64,000 bases of DNA from assembly GCA_021404785.1 (NCBI GenBank), contig QWHH01000003.1, forward strand, positions 1 through 64,000, given 5' to 3'. The position numbers were made by a program, and so were the translations under genes. This DNA comes from Lysobacterales bacterium PRO7. GTDB taxonomy: Bacteria > Pseudomonadota > Gammaproteobacteria > Xanthomonadales > Rhodanobacteraceae. Position 1 is the first letter of the stretch, and the number at the start of each line of letters is the position of its first letter. Under the pieces are notes generated by a model. It saw nothing but the letters and a program-made list of their open reading frames with translations. It made no database searches and was not told the DNA's origin. Shown here piece after piece: positions 44,455-54,389 of the stretch.

Positions 44455-45831
44455 TCAGTTTTCGGTTGCCGCGTTTTTCACATCCACCCCCAGGTCGCGC
44501 AGCTTGCGGTACAAATGCGTGCGTTCCATGCCGGCCGCCTTGGCCAGTTTGCCGACGCTACCGCCGGCGCGCTGCAATTGATGCAGCAGATACGCGCGCT
44601 CGAACTGCTCGCGCGCCTCACGCAACGGCAGGTCGAAGTCGATGCCGGCCGCGTTCGGCGCATCCGTCGCAGCGACCGCGCCGAGCGCAGCTTCGACTTC
44701 GGTCAGCTCGACATCCGCCGCGCCGCCCATCACGAGCAAGCGTTGCACGAGGTTGCGCAGCTCGCGCACATTGCCCGGCCAGGCGTAAGCACCCAGGCGC
44801 TTTTGCGCCGCCGGTGCGAAACGGCGGCCAAGCAGACGGTCGCGTCCGGCGAAGAAATCCGCATACAGGTTCAGAAGTTCCGGCACATCCTCGGCGCGCT
44901 CGCGCAGCGGCGGCACGGACAGCGGTAAGACATTGAGCAGGTAGTAGAGTTCCTCGCGGAACGCGCCGGCCCTAACCTGTGCGTCCAGATCGCGCGCACT
45001 AGCGGCGATCACCCGCATGTCGAGCGGCGCCGGTCCGCGCCCGCCGCCGCGCACCAGGGCGCGCTGCTGCAACACGCTGAACACGCGCTGCTGCAATTCG
45101 GCGTCAAGGTCGGCCACTTCATCGAGGAACAAGGTGCCGCCATTGGCCTGTTCGAGCAGGCCGGGTTGCACGCCGTTCGCATCCTCGGTGCCGAACAACG
45201 CGGCGACGAGGTGATCGCGCGGAATGCTGCCGGCGGCGACCGCGACGAACGGACCGTTGCGGCGCGGACCGTGCGCGTGCAGCCAGCGCGCGAGGGTTTC
45301 CTTGCCGGTACCGGCTTCGCCGCGGATCAAGACGTTGGCATCGTGCTGGGCGAGCTTTTGCAACTGCATGCGCAACGCCGCCATGACCTTGCTCGCGCCG
45401 ACTGGCTCCAGCGGCAATGCCAGGCGCTGGCGCAGGCCTTCGTTTTCGCGGATCAAGCGGCTGGCCTCGCGCGCGCGCTCGAGCGTGAGCAGCAGTTTCG
45501 CCAGCGAAATGGGCTTCTCGATGAAATCCCAGGCGCCCAGGCGGGTGGCTTCGACCGCGGTTTCCACCGTGCCATGCCCGGACATCATCACGACGGGGCT
45601 TGCCGCCAGCACGCCAGCCGCCGCCCATTCGCGCAACAAGGCGATGCCGTCGGTGCCGGGCATCCAGATATCGAGCAGGATCGCGTCCGGATGCTCGCGT
45701 TCGCGCGCCGCTCGCGCCTCATCGGCATTGGCGGCGAGGATGGCACTATAGCCTTCGTCCTCGAGAATTTCCTTGACGGTGCTGCGGATATCCGGCTCGT
45801 CGTCGACGATAAGTATGCGTCCGGCGCTCAT
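44455..45831 (-). CDS. ntrX: NtrX-type sigma-54-family response regulator
   Basis: This 458-residue regulator has a receiver domain (Asp54 in LLDIWMPG), an AAA+ domain with Walker A GEAGTGKE and Walker [12 protein letters not shown], and a C-terminal Fis-type helix-turn-helix ([17 protein letters not shown]). The GAFTGA loop that contacts sigma-54 is absent; the site reads [11 protein letters not shown], as in many NtrX proteins. It should work with NtrY. The start [13 protein letters not shown] (45831) is the family start. Unlike relatives, it is separated from ntrY by two glycosyltransferase genes. Confidence 0.9.
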   Translation of the reverse strand: MSAGRILIVDDEPDIRSTVKEILEDEGYSAILAANADEARAAREREHPDAILLDIWMPGTDGIALLREWAAAGVLAASPVVMMSGHGTVETAVEATRLGAWDFIEKPISLAKLLLTLERAREASRLIRENEGLRQRLALPLEPVGASKVMAALRMQLQKLAQHDANVLIRGEAGTGKETLARWLHAHGPRRNGPFVAVAAGSIPRDHLVAALFGTEDANGVQPGLLEQANGGTLFLDEVADLDAELQQRVFSVLQQRALVRGGGRGPAPLDMRVIAASARDLDAQVRAGAFREELYYLLNVLPLSVPPLRERAEDVPELLNLYADFFAGRDRLLGRRFAPAAQKRLGAYAWPGNVRELRNLVQRLLVMGGAADVELTEVEAALGAVAATDAPNAAGIDFDLPLREAREQFERAYLLHQLQRAGGSVGKLAKAAGMERTHLYRKLRDLGVDVKNAATEN

Positions 45832-45940
45832 GGAACGGCCTGTGGCAAAAATGCGACGCACAAGAATAGCGCGTTTGGGCGCTTCGGGAGTACACGCTTG
45901 CGCCGCTAGAATGCGCCGCCTGATTCAACCGATTGTGTCG

Positions 45941-47002
45941 ATGGCATCTTCCCCACCACTGCTGACGCCCCTGCTCGTCCGTTTCGGCCGCCTCGGCGAC
46001 ATGCTGTTGCAGGAGCCCCTGTTGCACTTGCTGCATCGCCGCTACGGACTTCCGTGCACGATTCTCACCCGCGGCGGCTGGACCGGCGAGCTGTACCGAA
46101 GTCATCCCGATGTCGGCGCGGTCTGGCAACTGCTGGGGCGCAACCGATTGCTCGCATTCAGTCGCGAACGCTGGCGGGCGATCGCTAAGTTGCGCGCGCA
46201 TGATGGCCCGGTCTACATCAGCGAAGACTCACGCAGTTCGCTCAAGCGGATCCGCTGGATGCTGAGGTTCGCGGGCGTGCCGCGCGAGCGCTGCGTATTC
46301 CTGCGCGATATCGGCTTGCGCGAAGACGAACACTGGGTCGATCAGGCGCTGCGTTTCGGTCGCACCACGCCAGCCGCCTACCGCGAAGCCGATTACCCAT
46401 GGCACGACAACGACATGCATGCGGCACCGCGCCTGTACCTTGACGCCGGCGACCGCGCCGACGCGGATTCCTGGTTGCGCCAGCGTGGTCTCGCCGACGC
46501 GCCGCTGGTACTGCTGCAAGCGGGCAACTGGCATGTGCATCGTTGGTGGGAGCCGCGCCGCTCCGATCCGAAATTCTGGCCGGTGGAAAACTGGGCACAG
46601 TTGCTGCGCGCCATGCACGCAACCCTGCCGCAGGCGAATCTTGTGTTGTGCGGCACGCCAATCGAGTCGGCGGTTTGCGAAGCAATCACTCGCGCCGCGA
46701 ACCTAGCACAGGTGAAGCTGGCGACGTCGGATTTGCCGATACGTCGCCTGATGGCCGTGCTTGAGCGCGCGCACAGCATGGTGTCGGTGGATTCGGGACC
46801 GGCGCACCTCGCGGCGGCGATGGGCTGTCCGCTCGTGTTGATGTATGGCGGCAAGTACGGGCCGGAAAAATGGAATCGACGCAGCCCGTTCGGCAAGCCG
46901 GTGATCAATCTCGGCGTGAATCCGCGCGCGTCATCCGTCGCGGATATTCCACCCGGCGTGGCGGTCGACGCGTGGCGTCAAGTATCCAGCGCCGTGCGCT
47001 GA
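45941..47002 (+). CDS. Family 9 glycosyltransferase (heptosyltransferase-like)
   Basis: This roughly 353-residue enzyme starts with LLTPLLVRFGRLGDMLLQEPLLHLL, the GT9 N-terminal Rossmann pattern, and ends with HSMVSVDSGPAHLAAAMGCPLVLMYGG, the C-terminal donor-binding motif. The family builds lipopolysaccharide cores. The start is uncertain: ATG 45941 or 45911, neither with a clear ribosome-binding site. It lies on the strand opposite its neighbours, between ntrX and the GT39 gene. Confidence 0.85.
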   Translation: MASSPPLLTPLLVRFGRLGDMLLQEPLLHLLHRRYGLPCTILTRGGWTGELYRSHPDVGAVWQLLGRNRLLAFSRERWRAIAKLRAHDGPVYISEDSRSSLKRIRWMLRFAGVPRERCVFLRDIGLREDEHWVDQALRFGRTTPAAYREADYPWHDNDMHAAPRLYLDAGDRADADSWLRQRGLADAPLVLLQAGNWHVHRWWEPRRSDPKFWPVENWAQLLRAMHATLPQANLVLCGTPIESAVCEAITRAANLAQVKLATSDLPIRRLMAVLERAHSMVSVDSGPAHLAAAMGCPLVLMYGGKYGPEKWNRRSPFGKPVINLGVNPRASSVADIPPGVAVDAWRQVSSAVR

Positions 47003-47012
47003 TTGCGCGTAT

Positions 47013-48689
47013 TTATTGGCACGGCGCCACGAACGCGCTGATTCCGGCCAACCACCAGTCGCGGCGATTGGCTTTGCCGACACGCTGCGCGTGGGCGTCT
47101 TCCAAACGCAGGCAGGCATCGGCGCCGGTATCGGGCTCGGGCAGCAGAATACGGCGCTGCGCGGGCTCGGCAGCCAGCCACGTCTGTGCGCGCTGCAACT
47201 GCTGCGTGCGCGTGGCGCTGAAACCGAAATCGACTGTTGCGCCGGCTGCCTGCAACAGGTCTTGTTCCTTCCAGTCGACCAAGCCGATCACGGTTTCAGG
47301 TCCGGCGGATTGACGCGCCGCGCGCATGAGATCGCGCGCGGAACTGCTGCCATCGAGTAGCGGATAAACAACCAGCCCATAACCGCACCACACGGCGATC
47401 AACAACACGGCGGTCGCGGCCACCGCGCGCGCCGGCCGCAAGATCAGCGCCGCAAGCGCGCCGATCGCGCCCGCACCGAGCAGGAACAGGCCGAGTCCGT
47501 GAACGGCTGCATCCGCGCCGCGATCATCGAGCAGGTTGTCGAGAAAACGTGCGTGTCCGAGCAGCACGCTCGCGCCGAGTCCGAGCAACAACATGCCGAG
47601 TCCGATGGCGAATCCCCACAACATCCAGCGAAATCCGCGCCGCTCGCACAGTGCTGGCAGGAACGGCGCGGCGGCGAGCGCGAACGCGGGCAGCGCGGGC
47701 AGGATGTACATGTCGCGCTTGCCGGCGCTGAAACTGAAGAACAGCACGACCAACAAACCCCACGCCAACAGCAGCCACACGCGCGCATCGCGCGCGCGCC
47801 AGGCGTCGCGCCAATTGCGCCACAACCAGAAAAACGCGAGCGAGAACGGCGCCCAGAACAGCAGGGCGATCTGCCCGAAATACCAGAACGGCTTCTGGTG
47901 ATGCCACGCATCGGCATAGCGTTCGAGCGTCTGCCGGAACAACAGATCATGGACGTAAGCGCGGTGCTCAGGCGTGGGTTCGGCGTGCGCGGCGATCAAC
48001 ATCGGCTCCAGCCACAGCGCAATCGCAACGAACACCAGAACCAAGCCAAACGCCCACCGCCAAACATTGCCGCGACCCAACTCGGCGAGGCCTTGCCAAT
48101 GCGCGCGACGCATCGCGGCGTACGGCAACAGGACGAGCAGCGGCAGGAAGCCGACGCCCTTGAGCACCACGCCTGCGCCAGCGGCGAAGCACGCGATCCA
48201 GAACCAACGCCAGTGCGGGCCAAGCAACAGATGCCGGCACAGGCCGTACAGCGAAAGCGTGGTGAAAAAGACAAGGCTCGGATCGATCTGGGCGCGCTTG
48301 AACTGGTAGACAAATTGCACGGCGCACAGCACCGCCATGCCGGCGTACAGGCCGGCGCGCGGGTTCCACAAGCGTCGCCCAAGATCGCACACCAGCCACA
48401 ACACACCCATACCGGCGAGCAGGGACGGCAGCAGGAAACTCCAGCGCCAGTTGCCGACGAGAGCACGCGCGCCGGCGAGCAACCAGAAATACAGCGGCGG
48501 CTTGTCCGCGTACAGTTCGATCCCGCGATGCGGAAACAACCAGTCGCCGCTGTCGAACATCTGCTTCGCCACCAATACGAAGCGCGGCTCGTCCGCCGGC
48601 CATGGATCGCGCAGGCCGAAACCGGCCGCCAGCACAACGAAGGCGACCAGGAAAAACCAAAGCCATTGGCGGCGTTCGGCTTCGGTCAC
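47013..48689 (-). CDS. Family 39 glycosyltransferase (ArnT/PMT-like)
   Basis: This 558-residue membrane enzyme has about a dozen helices and the catalytic acidic pair in the first periplasmic loop (DPWPADEPRFV). The YADKPPLYFWL motif is typical of ArnT-type transferases, which move a sugar from a polyprenyl carrier to lipid A or protein on the periplasmic side. It overlaps ntrY by four bases (ATGA), so it is coupled to the kinase. The sugar is unknown. Confidence 0.88.
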   Translation of the reverse strand: MTEAERRQWLWFFLVAFVVLAAGFGLRDPWPADEPRFVLVAKQMFDSGDWLFPHRGIELYADKPPLYFWLLAGARALVGNWRWSFLLPSLLAGMGVLWLVCDLGRRLWNPRAGLYAGMAVLCAVQFVYQFKRAQIDPSLVFFTTLSLYGLCRHLLLGPHWRWFWIACFAAGAGVVLKGVGFLPLLVLLPYAAMRRAHWQGLAELGRGNVWRWAFGLVLVFVAIALWLEPMLIAAHAEPTPEHRAYVHDLLFRQTLERYADAWHHQKPFWYFGQIALLFWAPFSLAFFWLWRNWRDAWRARDARVWLLLAWGLLVVLFFSFSAGKRDMYILPALPAFALAAAPFLPALCERRGFRWMLWGFAIGLGMLLLGLGASVLLGHARFLDNLLDDRGADAAVHGLGLFLLGAGAIGALAALILRPARAVAATAVLLIAVWCGYGLVVYPLLDGSSSARDLMRAARQSAGPETVIGLVDWKEQDLLQAAGATVDFGFSATRTQQLQRAQTWLAAEPAQRRILLPEPDTGADACLRLEDAHAQRVGKANRRDWWLAGISAFVAPCQ

Positions 48690-50827
48690 ACCGCGCCGCC
48701 TTCACGCGGCAAGCGCAGGATGAAGATCGCACCGCCGCCGGCGCGATTCTCCGCGCGAATGCTGCCGCCGTGTTCCTCGGCAATCTTCTTCGCGACCGCA
48801 AGACCCAGACCCGTGCCACGCTGCTTGCTCGATGTGTACGGCTCGAACCAACGCTCGCCGAACCCTTCCGGCAGGCCCGGGCCGTTGTCGGCGACGCTCA
48901 GTTCAACCCACGTTCGCGCATTTTCCACAAGGTCTTGGGTTGCGACGTCGACATGCGGCTTGCGCGTATCGCCGATCGCTTCCAGCGCGTTCTTCATCAG
49001 GTTGTGCAACAACTGGCGCAGGCGGCCGGCATCGGCGCGCAGGATCGGCGCCTGCGCCTGAAACCGGCGCGTGAGCTGGATGCGCTGGTCGTTTTCATAC
49101 AGGTCCAGCACTTCGCCGGCAAGCGCGTGCAAATCCAGTGCGCGCGCTTCGATCTGCGGCGGCCGCGCATAATCGCCGAACGCGTTGACCAGGGTCTTGA
49201 GCGCCTCGACCTGGGCGACGATGGTATGCGTGGCGCGGTCGAGTACCTCGGTGTCGTCAGGCGGCATACGGCCGATGAAGCGGCGACGCAAGCGTTCCGC
49301 CGCAAGCTGGATTGGCGTAAGCGGATTCTTCACCTCGTGCGCGAGGCGGCGCGCGACTTCGGCCCAGGCCGCGTCGCGCTGGGCGCGATCGAGCTGGGTC
49401 AGGTCATCGAACACGGCGACGATGCCGGAATCCGCGCCGAGCTCGGCGCCGCGCAACAACAGCAGGCGGCGTTCATCGTCGCGTGCCAGCACCACTTCCT
49501 CGCGCCATTCGCGCATTCCTTCGCGGGCGTGCTGCAAGATGGGGTCGAGCAAGGGCGCGAGTTGCGGATGGTCGCGGCGCAACATCGAAAGATGCTGGCC
49601 GATGTAGCGCGCCAGCGGCACGACCAGGATCGACTCGGCAGCACGATTGATGGTGCGCAACGTGCCGCTGCGATCGATGCCGAGCACGCCGGCGGACAGG
49701 CGTTCGAGCACGGCGCGCAAGTACGCGCGCTGGCTTTCGGTCTCCTGCGCGCTATGGGTCAGGCGCGCGTTGGACAACTCCAGTTCACGCTGCATCTGGT
49801 TGAACGAGGAAAGCAGGAAGCCGAGTTCGTCGCGGCTGCCAACCGGCAAAGGCGTGTCGTAGCGGCCCGCGCCGACCGCGCGCGTGGCCGCGGCGAGACG
49901 TCCGATCGGCGCGGTCAGGCGCCGCGCGATGCCGAACGCGAGCATCAGCGCGAACAGCACTGACAACAGCAAGACAAAGGTGAGCACCAGGGTGAAGGTA
50001 AGTTTGAGCGAGCCGCGCAGGAATTTCAGGCGCTGGAAATCGAAATTCGCCTGCTCCACACCCGTGGTCAACGCCTGCATACGTGCCGGCAGTGGGAACA
50101 GCGCTTGCAACAGGCGGTCGCTGCCGGCCGGCGTCGCCGGCAGCGGCTCGACCACGCGCAACACCAGACGCGCGCCGAGCGGCTCGGCGGCGGCATAGCG
50201 GCCGTTGCCTTGCACCTGCAACAGCACCGCCGAATCCGGATAGGCGGGCGTGAGCAGCTGCGGATCGGCGCTGGCGGTCGCCAGCACGGATTGATCCTTG
50301 TCGAACACCGCCAACTGCAACGCGCCTTGTACGTCGATGGCCGCGTCCACGCGCTTCTGCAGATCCGCATCGCTGGCGTCGCGCAATGTTTGCACCAGCG
50401 CCACGCTGTGCTGCTGCGCGCTTTGCAGGCGCTCGTCGAGATAGACGCGGCCGATTTCCAGCGCATCGTCCATGGCGTGTTCCATGCGCACGTTAAACCA
50501 CGTGTCGATAGTCGCGTCGAGGAAATTCAGGGCAAATCCGTAAACCACGAATACCGGCGGCAGCGCGAGCACGATCAACATCGCCAGGACGCGTCGGTTA
50601 AGGCGCGCGCCCGGCGCATCCGCGCGCAATTCGCGACGCAAGCGCAACAGGCGCTGCACGATGATCGCGACCAGCACCAGCAGCGCGAGCACGCTGGCGC
50701 CGAGCAGCCACGGATACCATGCGCCGAGCCGGCTCGCGCCGCTGGCCGCATCGTTGGCGAGCACCAGCGCCGCGGCCAGCAGCACAACCACGGCCAGCAC
50801 TGGCAGCGCGCGCCGGAAGATGCGCAT
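48686..50827 (-). CDS. ntrY: NtrY-type nitrogen-regulation sensor kinase
   Basis: This 713-residue inner-membrane kinase has an N-terminal block of membrane helices, a periplasmic sensor (about 110-275), a helix and HAMP domain (RRLTAPIGRLAAATRAV), a PAS domain (AVLERLSAGVLGIDRSG), HisKA with RRLAHEVKNPLTPIQ and an intact HATPase (N-box NLMKNALEAI, G1 VADNGPGLPEG, G2 RGTGLGLAVAKK). It should phosphorylate NtrX. I start at ATG 50827, which overlaps the DUF4390 stop (TGATG); ATG 50845 is also in frame. Confidence 0.93.
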   Translation of the reverse strand: MRIFRRALPVLAVVVLLAAALVLANDAASGASRLGAWYPWLLGASVLALLVLVAIIVQRLLRLRRELRADAPGARLNRRVLAMLIVLALPPVFVVYGFALNFLDATIDTWFNVRMEHAMDDALEIGRVYLDERLQSAQQHSVALVQTLRDASDADLQKRVDAAIDVQGALQLAVFDKDQSVLATASADPQLLTPAYPDSAVLLQVQGNGRYAAAEPLGARLVLRVVEPLPATPAGSDRLLQALFPLPARMQALTTGVEQANFDFQRLKFLRGSLKLTFTLVLTFVLLLSVLFALMLAFGIARRLTAPIGRLAAATRAVGAGRYDTPLPVGSRDELGFLLSSFNQMQRELELSNARLTHSAQETESQRAYLRAVLERLSAGVLGIDRSGTLRTINRAAESILVVPLARYIGQHLSMLRRDHPQLAPLLDPILQHAREGMREWREEVVLARDDERRLLLLRGAELGADSGIVAVFDDLTQLDRAQRDAAWAEVARRLAHEVKNPLTPIQLAAERLRRRFIGRMPPDDTEVLDRATHTIVAQVEALKTLVNAFGDYARPPQIEARALDLHALAGEVLDLYENDQRIQLTRRFQAQAPILRADAGRLRQLLHNLMKNALEAIGDTRKPHVDVATQDLVENARTWVELSVADNGPGLPEGFGERWFEPYTSSKQRGTGLGLAVAKKIAEEHGGSIRAENRAGGGAIFILRLPREGGAV

Positions 50828-51342
50828 CAGCCCTGGGCGCGCCATGTCCAGGTTCCGCTATCCATGCGCCAGGCCGCTTGCAGCATGGCGGGCAGGCGCA
50901 GGGCGCCGGGCAGGGCGTCACGATCGAGCGCGATGCGCACGTCCAAACGGGTCGCACCGGCACGATCCGCGCCAGCCAGCGGCAGGCGCAGGTTTTCCAT
51001 CGCTTGCAGCGCCAGCGCGCGCACCGCGTAGCTGCGCTCGGTAGCGTCCTCGACATCGCTGACCTGGTATTGGCGCGACAACGGAAAGTAGCGCAACCGG
51101 ATGTGCCGCCGGACGCGGGCTGTGTCGCCGCCGCCGTCAATGCGCGCGGTAACGACGAACGGAAGCTCGATGCCGTGATCGAGCGCGTCAAGCACTTGCG
51201 CGTCCGGCTGCCAGTCGCAGCGCACGACCAGCGCGCCGGCATCCACCGAGGCCGAGCGCACCACGAACGCGCCGGGCGCACGCGCGCATGCCGCCAGCGC
51301 GATGCAGAAAAGTATACTAATTGTGCTTTTCCACAATACCAT
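50827..51342 (-). CDS. DUF4390 lipoprotein-like protein
   Basis: This 171-residue protein begins with a hydrophobic signal and lipobox LAAC ([20 protein letters not shown]) and continues with a beta-rich domain matching DUF4390, which always sits between rsmB and ntrY in this group. ATG 51342 and 51354 are both usable; each overlaps the rsmB 3' end by 26-38 bases. Role unknown; the position suggests a partner of the NtrY sensor. Confidence 0.8.
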   Translation of the reverse strand: MVLWKSTISILFCIALAACARAPGAFVVRSASVDAGALVVRCDWQPDAQVLDALDHGIELPFVVTARIDGGGDTARVRRHIRLRYFPLSRQYQVSDVEDATERSYAVRALALQAMENLRLPLAGADRAGATRLDVRIALDRDALPGALRLPAMLQAAWRMDSGTWTWRAQG

Positions 51343-52618
51343 AAAAAAATCCATCCATGCCGGATTCGCCCGTAAGGTTCTGCGCGCCCGTGCCCGCCGC
51401 ATGCCACGCCAGCGGTACGGCGACCGCGCGCGCATCTGCATGGCGTTCCCGGAACGCGCCGATCTGGCGCGCGTTTTCGTCCGCAAGCACCGAGCAGGTG
51501 GCATAGACTAAGCGCCCGCCGCGTGCAAGCAAAGGCCATAGCGCATCGAGCAGGCGTGCCTGGGTCGCGGCAAGGGCGGGAATGTCGTCGGCACGACGGT
51601 GCAGTTTCACGTCCGGCTGGCGGCGGATGATGCCGGTCGCCGAGCACGGGGCGTCGAGCAGGATGCGCTCATATGGCTTGCCATCCCACCAGTCACGCGG
51701 GACTGCGGCATCGCCCGCGCGCACGTCTGCGGTCAGTCCCAGCCTCCCCAGGTTTTCGTGCAGGCGCGGCAGGCGTCGCGCATCTTTGTCGAGCGCGGTC
51801 AATGCCACATCCGCCGTTTCCAGAATATGCGCGCTCTTGCCGCCGGGCGCGGCGCAGGCGTCGAGCACGCGCTGGCCACCGCGTAAGTCGAGCAGCATCG
51901 CAGCCTGTTGCGCGGCGCCGTCCTGCACGGAGAAAAATCCCTGTGCGTAGCCAGGCAAGGTGATTACGTCACGGCTGGCATCGAGAATCAACGCGTCGGG
52001 CGCAGCGTCCGGCACGCGAGACTCGACGCCAGTGGCCGCCAGTTGCACGACGAAATCCGCGCGTGCGATGCGGCGACGATTGACGCGCAACCACAACCGT
52101 GCGGGCGCATTGTTCGCGGCGAGGATGGACTCGGCCTGCTCCGGCCAGTCGGACAGTAATTTCCCGACCAACCAGCGCGGATGCGCACTGCGCGTGGCCG
52201 CATCAGCATCAAGCGCGGCGTTGCGCGCCTCGCGCTCGCGCAACCAGCGCCGCAGCAACGCGTTGACCAGACCCGCAAACGATGGTTTGCGCAAGCTTCG
52301 CGTGGCCTCGACTGTGGCCGCCACGGCAGCGTAGTCGCTCAATCCCATGGTTTCCAGTTGCACGAGCCCGAGCACGAGCAGGGCATGGATATCGGCGTCG
52401 CGTTCGCGCAGCGGGCGTTCGAGCATCGCGTCCAGCGCGACATCGAAACGCAGCCACCAGCGCGCGCCCTCGTGCAGCAATGCCGACAGCAAGGCGCGGT
52501 CGCGCGGATCGCGGAGTTTCGCGCAAGTGTCGGCGAATGCCGCGCGCAACGACTGCCCGGCGGCGACGCCGGCCAGCGCCTGCGCCGCCAGCGCGCGCGG
52601 ATCGGTTTTCGCACTCAC
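51317..52618 (-). CDS. rsmB: 16S rRNA (cytosine-967 C5)-methyltransferase
   Basis: This 433-residue enzyme has an N-terminal NusB-like helical domain (to about residue 150) and a C-terminal Rossmann methyltransferase domain with SAM motif [15 protein letters not shown], the catalytic Cys in [10 protein letters not shown] and [11 protein letters not shown]. It methylates C967 of 16S rRNA. It overlaps fmt by four bases (ATGA), the classic fmt-rsmB order. Confidence 0.95.
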   Translation of the reverse strand: MSAKTDPRALAAQALAGVAAGQSLRAAFADTCAKLRDPRDRALLSALLHEGARWWLRFDVALDAMLERPLRERDADIHALLVLGLVQLETMGLSDYAAVAATVEATRSLRKPSFAGLVNALLRRWLREREARNAALDADAATRSAHPRWLVGKLLSDWPEQAESILAANNAPARLWLRVNRRRIARADFVVQLAATGVESRVPDAAPDALILDASRDVITLPGYAQGFFSVQDGAAQQAAMLLDLRGGQRVLDACAAPGGKSAHILETADVALTALDKDARRLPRLHENLGRLGLTADVRAGDAAVPRDWWDGKPYERILLDAPCSATGIIRRQPDVKLHRRADDIPALAATQARLLDALWPLLARGGRLVYATCSVLADENARQIGAFRERHADARAVAVPLAWHAAGTGAQNLTGESGMDGFFYGIVEKHN

Positions 52619-53547
52619 GCGCGCTTCAACTCGGGTCGCGCGTTGAGGTAATCCGCCGCTGAAACGACACGCCCGCCCGCCCGCTGGAGCCGCAGGATCC
52701 GCAACGCGCCTTCGCCACAGGCGACATCGATGCCCTGCTTGCCGGCAGCCACGATCGCACCGGGACTCATGCCTGTGCCCGCCAATGCCTGCGCTGCCCA
52801 GACCCGTACGCGTTCACCCGATACATCCGCTTCGGCCACCGGCCAGGGATCGAAGGCGCGCACCTTGCGTTCGAGCGCGACGGAAGACTCGTTCCAATCC
52901 AGCCGCGCTTCGGATTTATCCAGTTTGTGCGCGTAGGTGACGCCCGTTTCCGGTTGTTGCTCGGCATCCAGCACCTCGCCGGACAGCGTGCGTCGCAAGC
53001 CATCGCCAAGCACCTGCGCCCCAAGCGCGGCCAGCTTGTCGTGCAGGCTGCCGCCTGTGTCGTTCGTGGAAATACCGATTTCGCGGCGAAGCAGAACCGG
53101 CCCGGTATCGAGTCCGGCTTCCATGCGCATCAGACACACGCCGGTTTGCGTGTCGCCGGCAAGGATTGCGCGCTGGATCGGCGCGGCGCCGCGCCAGCGC
53201 GGCAACAGCGAAGCATGCACGTTCCAGCATCCCAGGCGCGGAATTGCGAGTACCTTGCGCGGCAGGATCAGGCCATACGCGACGACGACGAGCAGGTCGG
53301 GGGCAAGTTCGCGCAGCCGTGACTGCGCTTCGGGTGATTTGAGTGATTCGGGTTGTTCGACCGTGAGACCGGCCGCCAGCGCCGCCTGCTTGACCGGACT
53401 CGCGGCCATTGCCCGACCGCGCCCGGCCGGGCGGTCGGGTTGTGTATACACTGCGGCAATTTCCACATTTTCAGCAAGGCACGCGCGCAAGTGCGGAACC
53501 GCAAACTCGGGCGTGCCGGCGAAAACCAGTCGAAAAGGGCGATACAT
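52615..53547 (-). CDS. fmt: Methionyl-tRNA formyltransferase
   Basis: This 310-residue enzyme formylates the initiator Met-tRNA. The formyl-transferase domain ([33 protein letters not shown] with the catalytic Asn-His and later D in GLDTGPVL) is followed by the C-terminal tRNA-binding domain. ATG 53547 ([12 protein letters not shown]) matches the family start; the frame is open seven codons further. Deformylase lies upstream on the same strand, 138 bases away. Confidence 0.96.
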   Translation of the reverse strand: MYRPFRLVFAGTPEFAVPHLRACLAENVEIAAVYTQPDRPAGRGRAMAASPVKQAALAAGLTVEQPESLKSPEAQSRLRELAPDLLVVVAYGLILPRKVLAIPRLGCWNVHASLLPRWRGAAPIQRAILAGDTQTGVCLMRMEAGLDTGPVLLRREIGISTNDTGGSLHDKLAALGAQVLGDGLRRTLSGEVLDAEQQPETGVTYAHKLDKSEARLDWNESSVALERKVRAFDPWPVAEADVSGERVRVWAAQALAGTGMSPGAIVAAGKQGIDVACGEGALRILRLQRAGGRVVSAADYLNARPELKRA

Positions 53548-53685
53548 GTCCAGGTGCGAAGCGGCCAAAAACGTCGCGAGCGAAGGCGGATTGCGGGTCG
53601 CCGGAGCGCAGGAACCGCAGTGTACACGTCAGTACATGAGGATTCCGAGTACCGCCGGCACGCGAGCTGCCGAGCGCAGCAGTTT

Positions 53686-54183
53686 TTAGCCCGCTTCGCG
53701 GTGGGCTTTTTCCAATTTCTTGCGCACTAGTTCGCGCTTCAGCGGCGACAGGTAGTCGACGAAAAGCTTGCCGACGAGGTGATCCATCTCGTGCTGGATG
53801 CACACCGCGAGCAAGCCATCGGCTTCGATCCGGACCGGCTTGCCGTCGCGATCGGCGGCCTCGACGACGATGCGCTCGGCGCGCTCCACGTCAGCGAAGA
53901 TTCCAGGTACCGACAGGCAGCCTTCCTGGTAGACCTGCACGCCATCGCGCTCGACGATCTTCGGGTTGATCAGCACTAACGGGGCATTCTTTTCTTCCGA
54001 AACATCGAGTACGAGCAATTGCTGGTGCACGTTGACCTGGGTCGCGGCCAGCCCGATCCCCGGCGCGGCGTACATGGTCGCAAACATCGCGTCGATGAGC
54101 GTGTGCAAGGCCTTGTCGAACACGGCGACGGGTTTGGCCTTGGTGCGCAAGCGCGGATCGGGGAATTCGAGTATCGTCAGCAT
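53686..54183 (-). CDS. def: Peptide deformylase
   Basis: This 165-residue metalloprotease removes the formyl group from nascent proteins. All three motifs are present: GIGLAATQ (42-49), EGCLS with Cys89 and HEMDH with His131 and His135. The length is typical. ATG 54183 is the family start, although the frame opens earlier. It is divergent from the LysM gene and precedes fmt. Confidence 0.97.
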   Translation of the reverse strand: MLTILEFPDPRLRTKAKPVAVFDKALHTLIDAMFATMYAAPGIGLAATQVNVHQQLLVLDVSEEKNAPLVLINPKIVERDGVQVYQEGCLSVPGIFADVERAERIVVEAADRDGKPVRIEADGLLAVCIQHEMDHLVGKLFVDYLSPLKRELVRKKLEKAHREAG

Positions 54184-54389
54184 GGCACGGATATAGGGTC
54201 GCAGAAACACAGGAGCAAGCCGTGGCGGGGCACGGGAATGGGGAAAAATTCTACGCCGAATCGGCACTTGGCGCGAATTCGGAAGCATCCGGCCCGATCC
54301 ATGGCCAAATCCGTGAAGGCCGTCATTTGCGCCGTTAAATTTTTCGTATACACTCGGGAAGCCCTTTGGGAATCAGGTAATTGGCAGCC

